A stretch of 64,000 nt of DNA from Artemia franciscana (lineage: Eukaryota; Arthropoda; Branchiopoda; Anostraca; Artemiidae). Both the position numbers and the translations under genes were made by a program. Shown here one piece after another: positions 26,570 through 38,339 of the stretch; position 1 is the stretch's first letter; each line of letters begins with the position of its first letter. Under the pieces are notes generated by a model that saw only the letters and a program-made list of their open reading frames with translations, did not search any database and was not told where the DNA came from. Where the stretch lies: contig NC_088866.1 in NCBI RefSeq assembly GCF_032884065.1, positions 46,749,346 through 46,813,345 on the forward strand, written 5' to 3'.

Positions 26570-29500
26570 AACGTTAGTGGTATAGATAAACTGAAAGTAT
26601 TTGCAGTGGAACAAATTTTCACTTAATAAAGCAAAAATGATGGAACTTTGTTGGTATATTAAGAAAGAAAAAGTGGATGTAATTTGTCTCCAAGAAACAC
26701 ATTTAAACAATCTGAAAAAAGTATACATACCAGAATACAAATGCTATCGAAAAGATAGAGATTCTGACAGAAAAGGGGGTGGAGTGCACATTTTTATAAC
26801 TGAGAAACTAGTTCACTATCCATTACCATTAAAGCAACATGACCATGAAATAGATGTGGTTGGAGTATCAATCACTTTAAGCTCTGGAGACACTTTAATA
26901 ATTACATCCATGTATAACCCATAGGGGGATATCGATATATATACTATTTTATCAACAGAAGCAAAGGGTCACAACTCCTTTATTTTTGGTGACCTAAATG
27001 CTCATAGCCCTCATTGGGAATATACTGAACAATCAAACCGAGCTGCGAAAAATGTTGAAAGATTACTGTTAGAAAATAACCATACAGCAATTCAACACCA
27101 CATAATTTGCCAACATATTATAGTATAAAGAACAAAAATTGTCCACCATTGATTATTCAACTAGGTCCTGCTGCTGCTGTTGACCAGGTTTCAATTAGTA
27201 GAGTAACAGGTCTACAAAGTGATCATTGCGCTATTGAGACTACAATCTCAAAAATGTATCACCAAACTAAACCTGAAAAAAGGAAGTTTATAAACAAGAA
27301 AGATAAATGGCCAATATTCAGGAAAATCGTGCAAGAAGCTAATTATATTTTACTTGAAGACTTTCCCGAAATTGATAATAAAATAAAAATATTTACCAAA
27401 ATTATGATGGGTGCTGCTCACAAAGCAGTCCCCAAGACAAGCTCCAACACTTGGGCTCCAACTGGTAATAAGATAATTAAAAATTTGTGGAATGAATTAT
27501 GTTCTGTTACAGTGAAAGCTAAAAACATGCCAAAAAAAACATTTCAAAGACATCCCTCAATGAGCACTGCAATTGAATATAAACGTAGCTCAGAAAAAGT
27601 GAAAAAAAACATGCTTACAGGGCGAAAGAAAGGCATGGAAAAAAATTTTTGACTAAAGTAGATCATCACACTGCAGTGTCTAAGATTCACCAATACATAA
27701 GCAAGACGAACGGCAAGAGATTGACGCTTGATGATTGCAAATATAAAATGAAACATCAGGGTCAATTGGTAACTTCTGATTCTTTAAAAGCTGATATTTA
27801 TGCAAATACATTCATGAAGAAACCTCTAGACACTGTTTTGTCAAATCCACCTGTATGTGTCCTCCCTTCTGTAGCACAACATAAGTCATTAATGTTACCT
27901 TTTTTGTTATCTGAGTTAGAGACAGCTGTTGAAAGATGACTCTTAAACTCAGCACCAGGATATGACAAGATACAAATCAAGTGGTTGATTAAAAATCCTG
28001 ACATCTTTCAAGCTAAATTCCTGGAAGTATATAATAATGCATGGAGAGAAGGGAAATTTCCTACCCCCTGGAAAATTGCACTTATTTACCCAATACTCAA
28101 ACCTGGAAAACAACCAGAAGATCCTGTATCCTACATACCAATATCAGTTCACTCCACTATGGGCAAAATATTTGAGCGAATAATTTTAAGGAGATTAGAA
28201 TGATTTACAGAGGTGAATCAAACAATACCCTAATCTCAGACAGGTTTTAGAAAATCATAGTGCAATGGGCAATATAACCAGAATAGAAACAGACATGACA
28301 GATGCTTTACAGGAGGGCGAAATTGGTATTGCTGTACTGTGCAATTGGACAGATGCATATGGGAATGTAAAACGCAAAGTTACAAGAGATTATGTATAAT
28401 AAAAATTTTCCACCTCTGGTGATCTCAATTATAAGGGATTTATTATGTAATCATTCTTTTCAAGTGCAGACAATGAAATAATGTCTGTAACAAAATAAGT
28501 TGAAGATGGTCTCCCACAAGGAACTGTCATAAGCCCTATTGTATATTTCTGAACTAAAACTTAGAGGCCAGTCAAAACATGAAAAAATTGCTGAAAATCT
28601 TCTTGTGTGGAACAGACATAAGAATATAGCTTTACTCCGAAACGTCATTCAGGAAGACATATATAATGTGTGTCTTTTTTCTAAAGCTTTTAGACTGCCC
28701 ATTTCTGTACCAAAAACAGAAGCAATTGTGTTCCATAAACAACAAGCAACCCTTCCCAAACCCTTAAAAGATAGAGGAGAGTGAGAGTCTATGAGCCGCC
28801 GGTTTGTCTACTGGGCATGATTCTTGATTCTCGATTAAAATGGCAACCATATTTAATGATATTGAGAGTAACAATTTTAAAACGGCTGATCATCCTAAAT
28901 CGACTTGCAAGATCTAAATGGGGATCTTCACCAAAGTTGATTATTGACTTTTGCAATACATATATTCAATCTAAATTGGAATATAGTATTTAATTTCTTA
29001 CTAACATTCCGGTTACTTTGTTAAATACCCTTGAGACACTCCAAAATTCAGCCATTAGAATTGCTTTGGGGCTCCACAAACATACTGCAGTGGTTAGGCT
29101 TGAAGAGCTTTCGGGACTACCTGCTCTGAAAGACAGGGCTACTATGCGGAGAAACTACTACTTCACGAAAATGCAAAAATATGGCAAAATTAATGCAGCT
29201 CTTCTCTCCAGTTTTGGAAATCCTGTTAAGCCCCAACATCTACTATCTTGTTTTAGCCACTATCTAAATGATTACGCAAATTGGAAAAGTGAACATACAG
29301 ATAGTTCCCTTTTTCCAAAATCTCCACCACAGGAAATGGTGGCTCCTGAATGTCATCTTCAGTTAGTTTCTAAAGACAAGTCATATTATTCAGATCAGTA
29401 TGTCCACTCTTTGCTAATAAGATATCCTCACACTTTCCTGAACATATTCTAGCCTTCACAGATGGTTCAGTAAAAGGATCAAGAGCATGAGCGGGGTATG

Positions 29501-30250
29501 CATTCCTCATGTTTCCTTGAATATATCAGCAACTCTTCCATCCAACACTTCAATTCTGTCAGCAGAGTTATTTGCTATTCATAAATCACTTGAAACTATG
29601 GCCAGACTGAATCTTTCATCAAAAAATGTGATAATCCTTGCAGATTCAAAGTCTTCAATCCAATTAATAAGAACAATAAATTACAAGGCTGCTGATTCAG
29701 ATTTAAAATTAATAAGAGATGATCTACAAAGATTAGATAAATGTGGCCTTTTTTGTTTGCTTCCAGCCTATTCCTAGTCATAAAGGACTGATTCATAACG
29801 TAACTGCTGATAGGCTAGCAAATATGGACCCCCAACCAGAATCAAAACTGGGGAGCCTATGAGATATTATGAAACGCCGTGGACAAATAAAGTATCTACC
29901 ATTTCTAAATTCCCCATTGGGTTCTAGAGAAGACACAGTTTGGTACTATAGAATGAAATCAGGATTTCTTTTTCTGAATTATGTCCCATTTCAATGGAAT
30001 TTGTATCATTCACCACTATGCAGGTGTTTAACAACAGTGGAAACTCCCCAACACATATTTTTTGATTGCAATATACTTGCACCAAAAACTAATAAGACTA
30101 AGATAATTTACAAAAAAACTAAAGATTGCAGAAATGCTTGACTCCATCATTAGTTTTAAACTACCTCCTAATACGGAAAGGCCAATTTAGAGTGTGATGA
30201 AACAAATTATGAAAAAGTCAATGGAAAGTGAGCTGGTTTATTAATGAAGA
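26570..30250 (+). pseudogene. LINE ORF2 remnant: endonuclease, reverse transcriptase, RNase H
   Basis: Decayed pol of a non-LTR retrotransposon. AP-type endonuclease from about 26600 (CLQETH, RKGGGVHIFI, then GDLNAHSPHW at about 26990 and SDHCAIE at about 27219). Reverse transcriptase from about 27940 (LNSAPGYDK, WKIALIYPILKPGKQPEDP, LPQGTVISPI at about 28512, then VPKTEAIVFH at about 28710). The FADD/YADD segment expected between the last two is missing. Thumb region 29018-29452. RNase H at about 29450-29850 (AFTDGSVKGSR, SAELFAIHKSLE, ILADSKSS, IPSHKGLIHNVTADRLA). A final C..C/H..C finger (CRCLTTVETPQHIFFDC) at about 30020. Many stops and frame changes. RNase H plus three knuckles points to the I superfamily rather than an RTE type. 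Confidence 0.85.
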
Positions 30251-32375
30251 TCTACTGTACAGAAGAGAGTCAGAGTGAGTAGGAAGACCAGCATTGGTAC
30301 CAGCCGGGCACCTGGCCTTAAACTGCTGGGGACAGGCAGCTCAAGTACTTGCACTTCCTATGAACCAAAAAGAAGGGAAGAAAAGATGTCAATATGAAGT
30401 CAAAGGGGTGAAAGGACTGTATGGAGTCTGTATACCCTCATACAAATTCTGGAGTTGGAATTAAAAATGTAGATTTAAAGACCCTTTATCGTGGGTCCAG
30501 CAAACCTTTAAACTCCTCCAGATAGTAATTTTTTCTCCTCTAAATTATAAGAGCCCCAGAAGCCACCCGGGGATATTTTTCAAAGGTCTTATTAGATCTA
30601 TTAGTATAAGGCAAACTAAAGGGATGATAAAGCAAGGCAAAACATTTGGATGGCTCCTTTACTAAAAGGAAAAAAAAGAATTACATAAACAATAAAATTA
30701 TGATCAATCTCAAAGTTGCACACGCAGAGTATTTCACCTTTAAAAAACTTAAGTGAAATTTCCATAGACCCAAGAGTCCTGATGATTGTCATATTATCAA
30801 AATAATAATAAGGGTAACCTATTTGAAGTCATTTTCTTCTTTGACACAAGCAGAAAAGTGGCACATGGTAAACATATGATACATAGAATACCTATTCTTA
30901 GATACTTGGCCCTTTAACCCCTTGATACTTAGGGGTTAAACCACATAAAGAGAATTAATTTCATTTCTAAAAAACATAATCAATGTTCAAAATGCTTAGA
31001 GGGTTCTAAGTATCTATATTAAATTCAAAATGATTTCACCTCTCCATGAAGGGTATATGTTTAGTTAAAGGCAATTAGTGACAAGATGGTTAATTTGGGA
31101 TAGTTTAGGGTATAATAACTTATCTATTAGCTTATAATTTCTCCTAGCTATAGAGCATACAGCATATTGAGTGCCAAACAAAATGTATTTCCATGTCTTT
31201 TGAGTAACAGTCTGTAGGATGAGAATTGTGCACCTTTGCAGAATAACGTGTCCTTGGGAGGCAACTGCAATCAATGGGAAGGATTTTTCAAAGAATTTTG
31301 CACAGGTTTTGATAAGTTTTGAAAAGAGTCTTTTGTCAGGAAATGAATGTGGTTTCTTGAATGTTATATGCTGATGATTTATTTTAAGATTAGACAAATC
31401 ATCTTTTTAATATTAGTAAAAAGTAACTTTTATTGAATATTAAATAACAAGGAATGTTGATGTTTTACATATGAACAGATCTCACAATCAGTATCTTATT
31501 GTAGGTCTAAATAAGACAGTAGAATGCAATTGAATTTATTAGGTGTGGATTGGTTTTCCCTTCAGGATACTAAATCAGTAGAGTCAGTAGCAATGTCATT
31601 TATCTTTCAATTAATACATAAATCAATGCTAAAATAATACCTTTGCACAAAGGAGAGAAGAGAAATGCCTCTTCAAACAAACAAAAACACTTAATAATAC
31701 ATGAAAAATAACTGGAACTTGGCTAAATGATTAGATTAAAGGTGATAAAATTCTTAAAATACTATATTCAGTTTTGGGTAACAAGTTACAACTAAAATTG
31801 TAACAATTGAACTTGCAGACTGGTCACATGCAGTGCTTGAAGTAAACCTAATTTCAGCTGCTTTTTTTTCTAGATTTGTAGAAAGTATATTTCAGATTTG
31901 TCAATTAGCAGTTATTACATCAACTGGGAAAGATTGTTTTTGCTGGAAAGAACTTGTTAAGGTTTGAATCTTAATTGAGTGACTTCCAGCAATTGTATAT
32001 TCAACTTGAGTAGTTAACAGAATAACCTGCACAGTATCACAGAGTCCAATGCTAGAACCTCTTTGGTTTTTATTTTTTACTGCTTGGATTGAGTAATATT
32101 TCTCAGTGGCTGGTATGATCCTTTTTGCAGATCATACTCTTTAATTTAGTGCTATTCTATAGCTGATCAACTTTTTGGTAATAGGAGAAAGATATTTCAG
32201 TATGGTAAAAGGCATTTCAAGTTAATGAAGTTGGCACACCTGATTCTTCTCATAATAATTTAGAATAAAAAGTATTAGGTCTTTCTTCCTAAGATATTTA
32301 TTATTATTTGCATATAAGGTTTTATGAAAGGGATGGTTAAATAGACTTTAGAGGGTGCTCATACAATTAAGACCC
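30250..32375. other. Anonymous stretch after the LINE
   Basis: May contain the LINE 3' UTR at the start. A 110-codon minus-strand frame (31065-31397) has no recognised motif or splice signals and is left uncalled. No other features seen. Confidence 0.5.
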
Positions 32376-32694
32376 TCCTTCTCCATGGGGCAAACTAAAA
32401 ATACATATAGTGAGCTTGCTTACAGGTATTAATACCTATAGAGCAAAGTGTTTTAGTCCATGAGCCCTGCCAACAGTGGGGTGAGGTCTGTATTCTATAT
32501 TTATTTAACAAACCTTGTTTTTTTTTAGTCTTATCTTAAATATATTTAATAATATATTTAATTAGTATTTTTTTTTTTTTTATCTTAAATATAGAATAAA
32601 GACAATGCCCACAGGGCTCAAGACTTTGCTCTATAGGTAATGTCACCAGTAAGCAAGCCTACTTTATGCATTTTTAGTTTGCCCCATGGAGGAG
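32376..32694. repeat. Inverted-repeat (MITE-like) element, about 320 bp
   Basis: The left arm starts CTCCATGGGGCAAACTAAAA and the right arm ends with its complement TTTTAGTTTGCCCCATGGAG; arms are about 85-95 bp with scattered mismatches. They surround a T-rich centre with repeated TCTTAAATATA. No coding sequence. Fold-back or palindromic MITE. Confidence 0.75.
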
Positions 32695-32934
32695 GAAAGT
32701 CAACCAGAAATAGATGCACTTTTCTAATAATGACAAGGAAATAATATGTGATTGTCAGAATCTTGCTATATGCAGTAGCTTAATACACACTTTACAGCAT
32801 TTGGAATGAAAGTAAACATTAACCAAAGGTACTATCCAATCTCTTTCTAAATACAAAAATTTTGCCATCTAGTTGGATGATTTGATCAATCCCTATAGCA
32901 ATAACCAAATTTGTCAACTAGTAGACCAGAAAAT

Positions 32935-33360
32935 TTACTCCAGAAAATGATTTTTTTTTCTAACTAGTTGACAAGTAATTCCTCCCCAGGAACACTTTCT
33001 TTTCAACTAGCTAGAGACAAACATTGTCCCAGAAACACTTCTCTTAACCATCAAATTGATGGGTAACTTTCCCCAGGAAAATTTTTATTAACCAGCAAGA
33101 TGATGAAAAACTTTGTCCCAGAAAACATTTCCTTTTCCAACTAGCTAGAAAAAGTGGTTGCCCCAGAAACAATTATGTTAACCATCCAGTTGGCAAGTAA
33201 CGTTTCCCCTGAAAAATTTCATTAACAACCTAGTTGATGAGAAACTTGGCCCCAGAAAGAATTTCCTTTTCCAACTAGCTGGAAAAAGAGGTTGCCTCAG
33301 AAACTCTTCCGTAAACCAATTAACTGACAAACAACTTTGCCCGAGAAACATCAGATCAAT
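32935..33360. repeat. Degenerate 45 bp tandem repeat, about ten units
   Basis: Units start with CCCAGAAA or CCCAGGAAA at about 32941, 32988, 33029, 33074, 33117, 33163, 33208, 33252, 33297 and 33342, and contain AACTAGYTGRNAA followed by AACTTTG-like text. Period about 45 bp, i.e. 15 codons, so the minus-strand frame at 33178-33414 reflects the repeat. It could be a decayed coding repeat; no gene context supports that. Confidence 0.7.
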
Positions 33361-34630
33361 CAACTTTGCTTTAAAACCTTTTTTTGCATAACCGTTTCTA
33401 CAAAAAAAAAACATTCCCCCTTAAATTTCTAGTGGGTATAGTTTATTTTCTATATTGGTAAGTTGACGCTTGGTAGCGCTGAATATAAGAAAATCAGTAG
33501 ATCTTTAACAAAAACATTATGATGATCAAAGTTACCGTTTTTTTTTTGGGAAGAAGCCAAGTAAGTCAATGGGAATGGATGTTGACTTGATTAGTTTTGA
33601 ACGATTACCAAGGGGATTTTTAATGATTAATGCTTAACTAGTAAGGACCGATAGGGAAGGAAGCCCATGCTCATTGTTAAAATATCCCTGGATCAAAATC
33701 CCCTTGTTGGAGTTGGAAGGTTGGAGGAAATTCAACACTATTTTCTAAGGAAAGCCTTTATACGAAGTTTGTAACATTGTTACAAATTTAAATTGAAGAT
33801 ATGTGATATTAAAGATAAGATTAAGACCAGTTGAACTTATTGCATTTTGAGAAAATTTGAACATAGTTAATTTCGAAGACCATACTGGCATTCCATGATG
33901 ATAATTAGCAGTTTGAATATGGATAAATCGTTGCATTAGATAGTGAAATAACAATAAAAAAAATCCTGTATATTCTTTGACTGTTTTTTTACTGTCTAGT
34001 AAAAGGATCTGTCCCTATTCAAACTATTATTTATCGCAATTTGAACTTATTGCAATAGAAGCTATTATCCTTGGTGAATTTTCTTGTTATACTCACAAGC
34101 AGGAGTATGTCCAGGATTTTGTTTCTGGGGTGGAGTGCAAGAAACACTTTAAGAACTCAAAACTTAAATCAAAAACTTTACAAAATTTTCTTTATTTGCT
34201 TTTTGTTTCTATTTACGAGTTGGAAAGAAATTCTTGGGAAGGAAGGGGATCCCCCCCTTTGGATATAGTCTTGCTCTTACGATTTGTGACCTAGATAGCA
34301 CTTGGGCTTTAACAACAAAAAATCTAAGACTAATAGAAAAGTCGACCCTTCATTGCTCTCAAGACTAATGTTTGGGAGTTATCAATTTTCTCTTTTTTTT
34401 CGTACTGTTTAGTCATTCAAAATTTTATGCGATTCCTCTGGCTACTTAGTTTTTAAATGTTACAACTAAAAATAGCTCTTTTATTTCATTATTCTTATAT
34501 TTGTTCTAATAGTTATTAAACATTGATGATAAGAACTGCTAAAAATTTAATGAAATGTAATAAAAAAAAGGAAAAATAATTTAAAAACATAAATATTTTG
34601 GAAAAGATATAATTTATGAGGAATCACTGG
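33361..34630. other. Anonymous stretch before the terminal exon
   Basis: No recognised gene. A 105-codon plus-strand frame (33977-34294) lacks motifs and splice sites. TTTATT at about 34482, i.e. AATAAA on the minus strand, lies about 150 bases beyond the stop of the exon at 34631-34798 and could be its polyadenylation signal. Confidence 0.45.
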
Positions 34631-34798
34631 CTATGACAAACAATGTAAGGAGTTCCAATATAACAGGTCATATTCATTTTTTGCCTCGCCATAAGGCTGG
34701 CTTTTATAAACTCGTCGTTGCCCATTGTTGCGTCTGATAAAATGTGGGGCTGCTATCACTGTGCACAAAATGACAGCCATAATTAAAAGGATTAGCAC
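34631..34798 (-). CDS. Terminal exon of a host membrane-protein gene (55 codons)
   Basis: On the minus strand, GTTTCATTTTCTTTTAG precedes an open frame from 34798 to the TAG at 34631-34633. The peptide begins with a hydrophobic helix, VLILLIMAVILCTVIAA, followed by basic HFIRRNNGQRR and a polar cytoplasmic-type tail (VYKSQPYGEAKNEYDLLYWN...). This looks like the C-terminal membrane anchor and short tail of a type I membrane protein. A candidate AATAAA follows downstream. The upstream exon is not identified; the adjoining intron side is occupied by transposons. Family unknown. Confidence 0.6.
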   Translation of the reverse strand: MLILLIMAVILCTVIAAPHFIRRNNGQRRVYKSQPYGEAKNEYDLLYWNSLHCLS

Positions 34799-35178
34799 CT
34801 AAAAGAAAATGAAACAGACTACTTTGTTTAGCACTGTGATTAATGTTAGCTAAATACATGGTTTTGACTTTGAAAAAGATAATTTAAATACGATTGAATA
34901 GACATGCACTATAGTAAATTCTGCCAGGGATGGAGCGGATGCAGGGGGAGGGAGAGTTACCCGCTTTGATAATATATATTTTACTTTGATTTGGCTTTAT
35001 TGCTTATATTTGAAACAGGAGGTGTTGTGTTGTAATTATTTTACCCTGGATATCACCAACTTCCGCAAGTTTCTGCTTGTTTCAAGCTTGACTTTTTATT
35101 TTACTTTATTTGGTTTTTTTGCCAAGAGGCAGCATTTAGCCATATTCATAAAGTCAATTCGTATTATCATACAATTGA
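34799..35178. other. Stretch between host exon and Penelope element
   Basis: Presumably intron of the gene ending at 34631. A 66-codon frame at 34986-35186 has no support. Confidence 0.45.
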
Positions 35179-35590
35179 GTAAATAATTTTTGAGACCACG
35201 CTAGCTAAACATGACAATGCACAATATTGCAAAGAATAGAAAAACGAGGACAATAAACAACCAGTGAAAAAATTAAAATAATGCAAATATTTCGGTAAAG
35301 ACCTTCGCTTGACCGTCCTCACTGCAGAATAAACTGATAAAAATATCAAAAATAACCTTAAAACAAAACACAAAACTAAAATATGATGACGCTTTCTCAG
35401 TAACGGTGAAAGGGTAACTGAATAGAAAATACAAGTCTAAATGACATTTGACAGTTTCATCGTACTTACAGCACTTTCAAAGGCTAATCTCTTTTCTGGT
35501 AGATTGTTATCAGATATTTGATTTGATTGTATAACAAAAATTTTTGGATTTTTTTAAAACGATCAGGAATAATAATTATGTCATCAATTG
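35179..35590 (-). repeat. Pseudo-LTR of Penelope family 1 (downstream copy)
   Basis: Direct repeat partner of 37925-38338. In the minus-strand reading it overlaps the last codons of the endonuclease frame, as usual for these elements. Confidence 0.85.
35278..35330 (-). ncRNA. Hammerhead-like ribozyme motif, decayed
   Basis: Minus strand: ATTCTGCA, GTGAGGA (core C3 changed to G), C, GGTCAAG, loop, CTTTACC, GAAAT, ATT, TGCATTAT. Layout as in 38025-38077 with mutations in the core and helix II, so probably not cleaving. Confidence 0.55.
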
Positions 35591-37700
35591 GACTTTGAGA
35601 AGTTTTTCTCGTGTCTCTATTGAGAGCTACCTTTTGGTGTATGTGCTTTTTTATCTCAACTGCTTCCTTGAAAACTTTCAGGAGACCTTTAATGGTGGCA
35701 ATAATGGAGGTGCTGTCAAATAAGATGAAATGGTGCGGACTACTGCACGATTGTTGAGCCAAGGCGAAATCATGGCCTTGTCTATTGAAGACCTATGTTC
35801 TAATAACCTCTCCCCTAGTTGCTGCTGGATTCTTTCAATATAAAAACAGCCACAAGAACAGGGAATTCTATAAACACCACTATCTAGAATGGGGCTGGTT
35901 TTATCTTGGCATCTGTTGAAAAAGCTCTATATTTTATTTGAAAATTTAAAGGGACCATTAAGTTTACGTTTTTTAAGAAATTTTCAGTTTTTCACTCAAT
36001 TTTGGATTGTAGGGTAGAAGAGTGAAAGGTTTCTTCTCATCCATCAATGGGATGATATCTGCTTGGATTTGTTGAGTTGATGACTTCTTTTCTGCCTTTT
36101 TATGTCTTTTCTCTATGAGGGTTTCAAGTAATTTTTATGGGGTATCCATTGCAAAATAAAATATCCTTAATATAGTTCAATTTGGAGACTATATGAGGCT
36201 CCGAGCATATTCTTATAACTTGGTCCACCAAAAACATAACTACTCCTCTTTTTAAGCAGGGAGAGTGGTTGGAAAAAAATTAAAATACATATCATTATGC
36301 CAAGGCTTCCTATAAATAGAAAATTTATGGCGAGGAGACTTATTGAAATTAATGCATCTAGAAAAGGAAGTATATGGCTATCTTCTAGTTCTAAAGTGAA
36401 CTGGAGGTTATAGCCAAAGTGTTTAAATGAGTTAAAAAGGAGTTAAGTTACTCCTCTCCATGATCCCACACAAAAATAACATCATCCAGAAACCGATCCC
36501 AGAACTGGTGTTTCAGAGAAAAATTTTCAAAGTAAAAGTTCGAATAAATTCCATATAAAAAGTTGCCAAAAATGGTGAAAGGCTCGTACCCAGGAGTAAA
36601 CCCATGATTTGGATGAAAAACTGGCTATTATTTTGGGAATATGAGGAGGAACTATTGCAAAGACGAACAAGACGCATAATAGTTTCTATATCCAGTGTTT
36701 GGTAGTCCATTTGGTCAATAGTTTCTTCTAATTTTTGAAGAGCCAGTTAACATTTTTTTTTATCACAAGATGTATACATTGAAATGGCATCAAAACCGGC
36801 CAAAATTTTATCTTTTTCATATCAAAGACTTTAATTTTTCGACAAGGTGAACTGAGTTTTTAATGTATGAAGCTTGCTTTTGCTTAAGGGGTCGAAAAAG
36901 GGTTGACAACCATTTTCCCAATCTGGCAGTCGGAGAGCTATAAGAAGCCACAATTGGGTGTAGAGGAACTCCATATTTGTGGATTTTTGGGAGACCGTAA
37001 AATTTAGAAGCGGAACAACCTTTAGGATAAAATATTTTATATATATATGGAGTAATAAGCCTTTCAGTTTGCAAATCCCTAGTTTCTTTCGTAGTATACG
37101 GGTTAACTTATTATAAGGGCGTATAAGTAAGGGTGTCGGATAGAATATATGTAATTTTTTGATTATATGAAGTTTTATCAAGCATAACAATTTCATTTCC
37201 TTTGTCAGCCCTGGTGATAATGATATGTGGTTTTTTTCTTAAATTCTTGAGAATTTGTGTTTCCGGATTTTTTTGCCCTTGAGAAATGCGGAGTGAAATC
37301 GATAATTTTCTTCACCACCTCTCCTCGAATTACATTTGTATTTCCACAGCACCACCTGAACCAAATATACCCGCCTCCACATTGGCGATTATCTCTGAAA
37401 AATTCACCTGTGTTTGAGGTAGGCAAACTTTAGGTCCCTTAGACAAAACACGGGTTTCTTCCGGTGTAAGAACTTTAAAAGATAGATTCTCAATTGCTTG
37501 ACTACGACAGAATCTGGATAGAAAATATCTAGAATTCTGAAAATTTTCGTATTATAATTTTTCAAACTTTTCTGATAAACAAGCCGTAGCCATACAAAAA
37601 TTGTGACGGAAAGTATTCTGAGCTATTCTAGAAATCTGCTGAAAATCTGTCGGTGAAAGGTTACGCTGTAAAAGAATATCGGGTTTTTGAAATTGTATTA
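35484..37700 (-). pseudogene. Penelope-like reverse transcriptase plus GIY-YIG endonuclease, broken
   Basis: From N to C on the minus strand: a poorly preserved N-terminal region with a frame at 37205-37426; the RT finger block SKFYGLPKIHKYGVPLHPIV (about 36970-37030); FDAISMYTS (about 36785); the palm block IMGLLLGTSLSPFLATFYME (about 36550-36610); RFLDDVIFVW with the catalytic LDD (about 36460-36495); and the GIY-YIG endonuclease block SGVYRIPCSCGCFYIERIQQ and LGERLLEH (about 35800-35880), where the usual Gly after YI is Glu. The C-terminal block HHFILFDSTSI and VALNRD (35550-35740) follows. Several stops lie between blocks. Confidence 0.85.
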
Positions 37701-37924
37701 CTAAAGAAAAACGTCGTTTTTTTATCTTTTAAAATGTGGATAAATGACTAAAAACCAACCCTATCACTAAATGGTCTTTGAGATTGCATACCTAGATTTA
37801 GGCAGAAACGAAGAGAATCTGGAAGAGTTATCTTTACAATTCTGTAAACATTCTTGTTGATTAATAAGGCTGGCGTGTTTTTTAGACAAATCAAAATAAT
37901 TTAAATGCTCACCGTACCCTACCC

Positions 37925-38338
37925 GTAAATAATTTCTGAGACCACACTGGCTAATCATGACAAAACACAATATAGCAAAGAAAAGAAGAACGAGGACAAC
38001 AAACAGCCAGTGAAAAAATTGAAAATTATGCAAATGTTTCGGTCAAGACCGCCGCTTGACCGTCCTCAGTGCAGAATAAACTGATAAAAAAACAACAAAA
38101 AAAGCTTAAAACACAAAACTAAAATATGATGACCCTCATTCCGTAACAATGAGATGGTAACTGAATAAAAAACAAGTCTAAATTACATTTCACAATTTCA
38201 TCTTACTTACAGCAATCTTCAAGGCGAATCTCTTTCCAGCAAGATTATTATCAGTTATTTTATTTGATCGTGCAACAAGATTTGTGGATTTATTTGAAAA
38301 CAATCAGAATTAATAATTTTGCCATCAGAAGTCGAAGG
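37925..38338 (-). repeat. Pseudo-LTR of Penelope family 1 (upstream copy)
   Basis: Direct repeat partner of 35179-35590. The frame at 37767-38033 begins inside it and runs into the element body. Confidence 0.85.
38025..38077 (-). ncRNA. Hammerhead-like ribozyme motif in Penelope pseudo-LTR
   Basis: Minus strand order: ATTCTGCA (helix I), CTGAGGA (conserved CUGANGA), one C, GGTCAAG-loop-CTTGACC (helix II, 7 perfect pairs), GAAAC, ATT (NUH-type site), TGCATAAT (helix I partner). Helix III is reduced to almost nothing, as reported for minimal hammerheads of Penelope-like elements. Expected to process tandem transcripts. Cleavage not tested. Confidence 0.65.
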
Positions 38339-38339
38339 T

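Larger units (their letters stand above)
35179..38338 (-). mobile_element. Penelope-like element, family 1, with pseudo-LTRs
   Basis: Bounded by direct repeats of about 410 bp (35179-35590 and 37925-38338), both starting GTAAATAATTT then TGAGACCAC. Between them, on the minus strand, lie reverse transcriptase and GIY-YIG endonuclease blocks in the order expected for Penelope-like retroelements. Each repeat contains a hammerhead-like motif. The right repeat abuts the decayed Helentron at about 38340. Stops and frame shifts make it inactive. Confidence 0.88.

Noticed and set aside
31065-31397. 110-codon minus-strand frame as a gene
   Set aside because: No recognisable motif, no splice signals, and isolated in anonymous AT-rich DNA; possible but not supportable.
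33977-34294. 105-codon plus-strand frame as a host gene
   Set aside because: No motif or splice sites, and a second overlapping frame is equally open.
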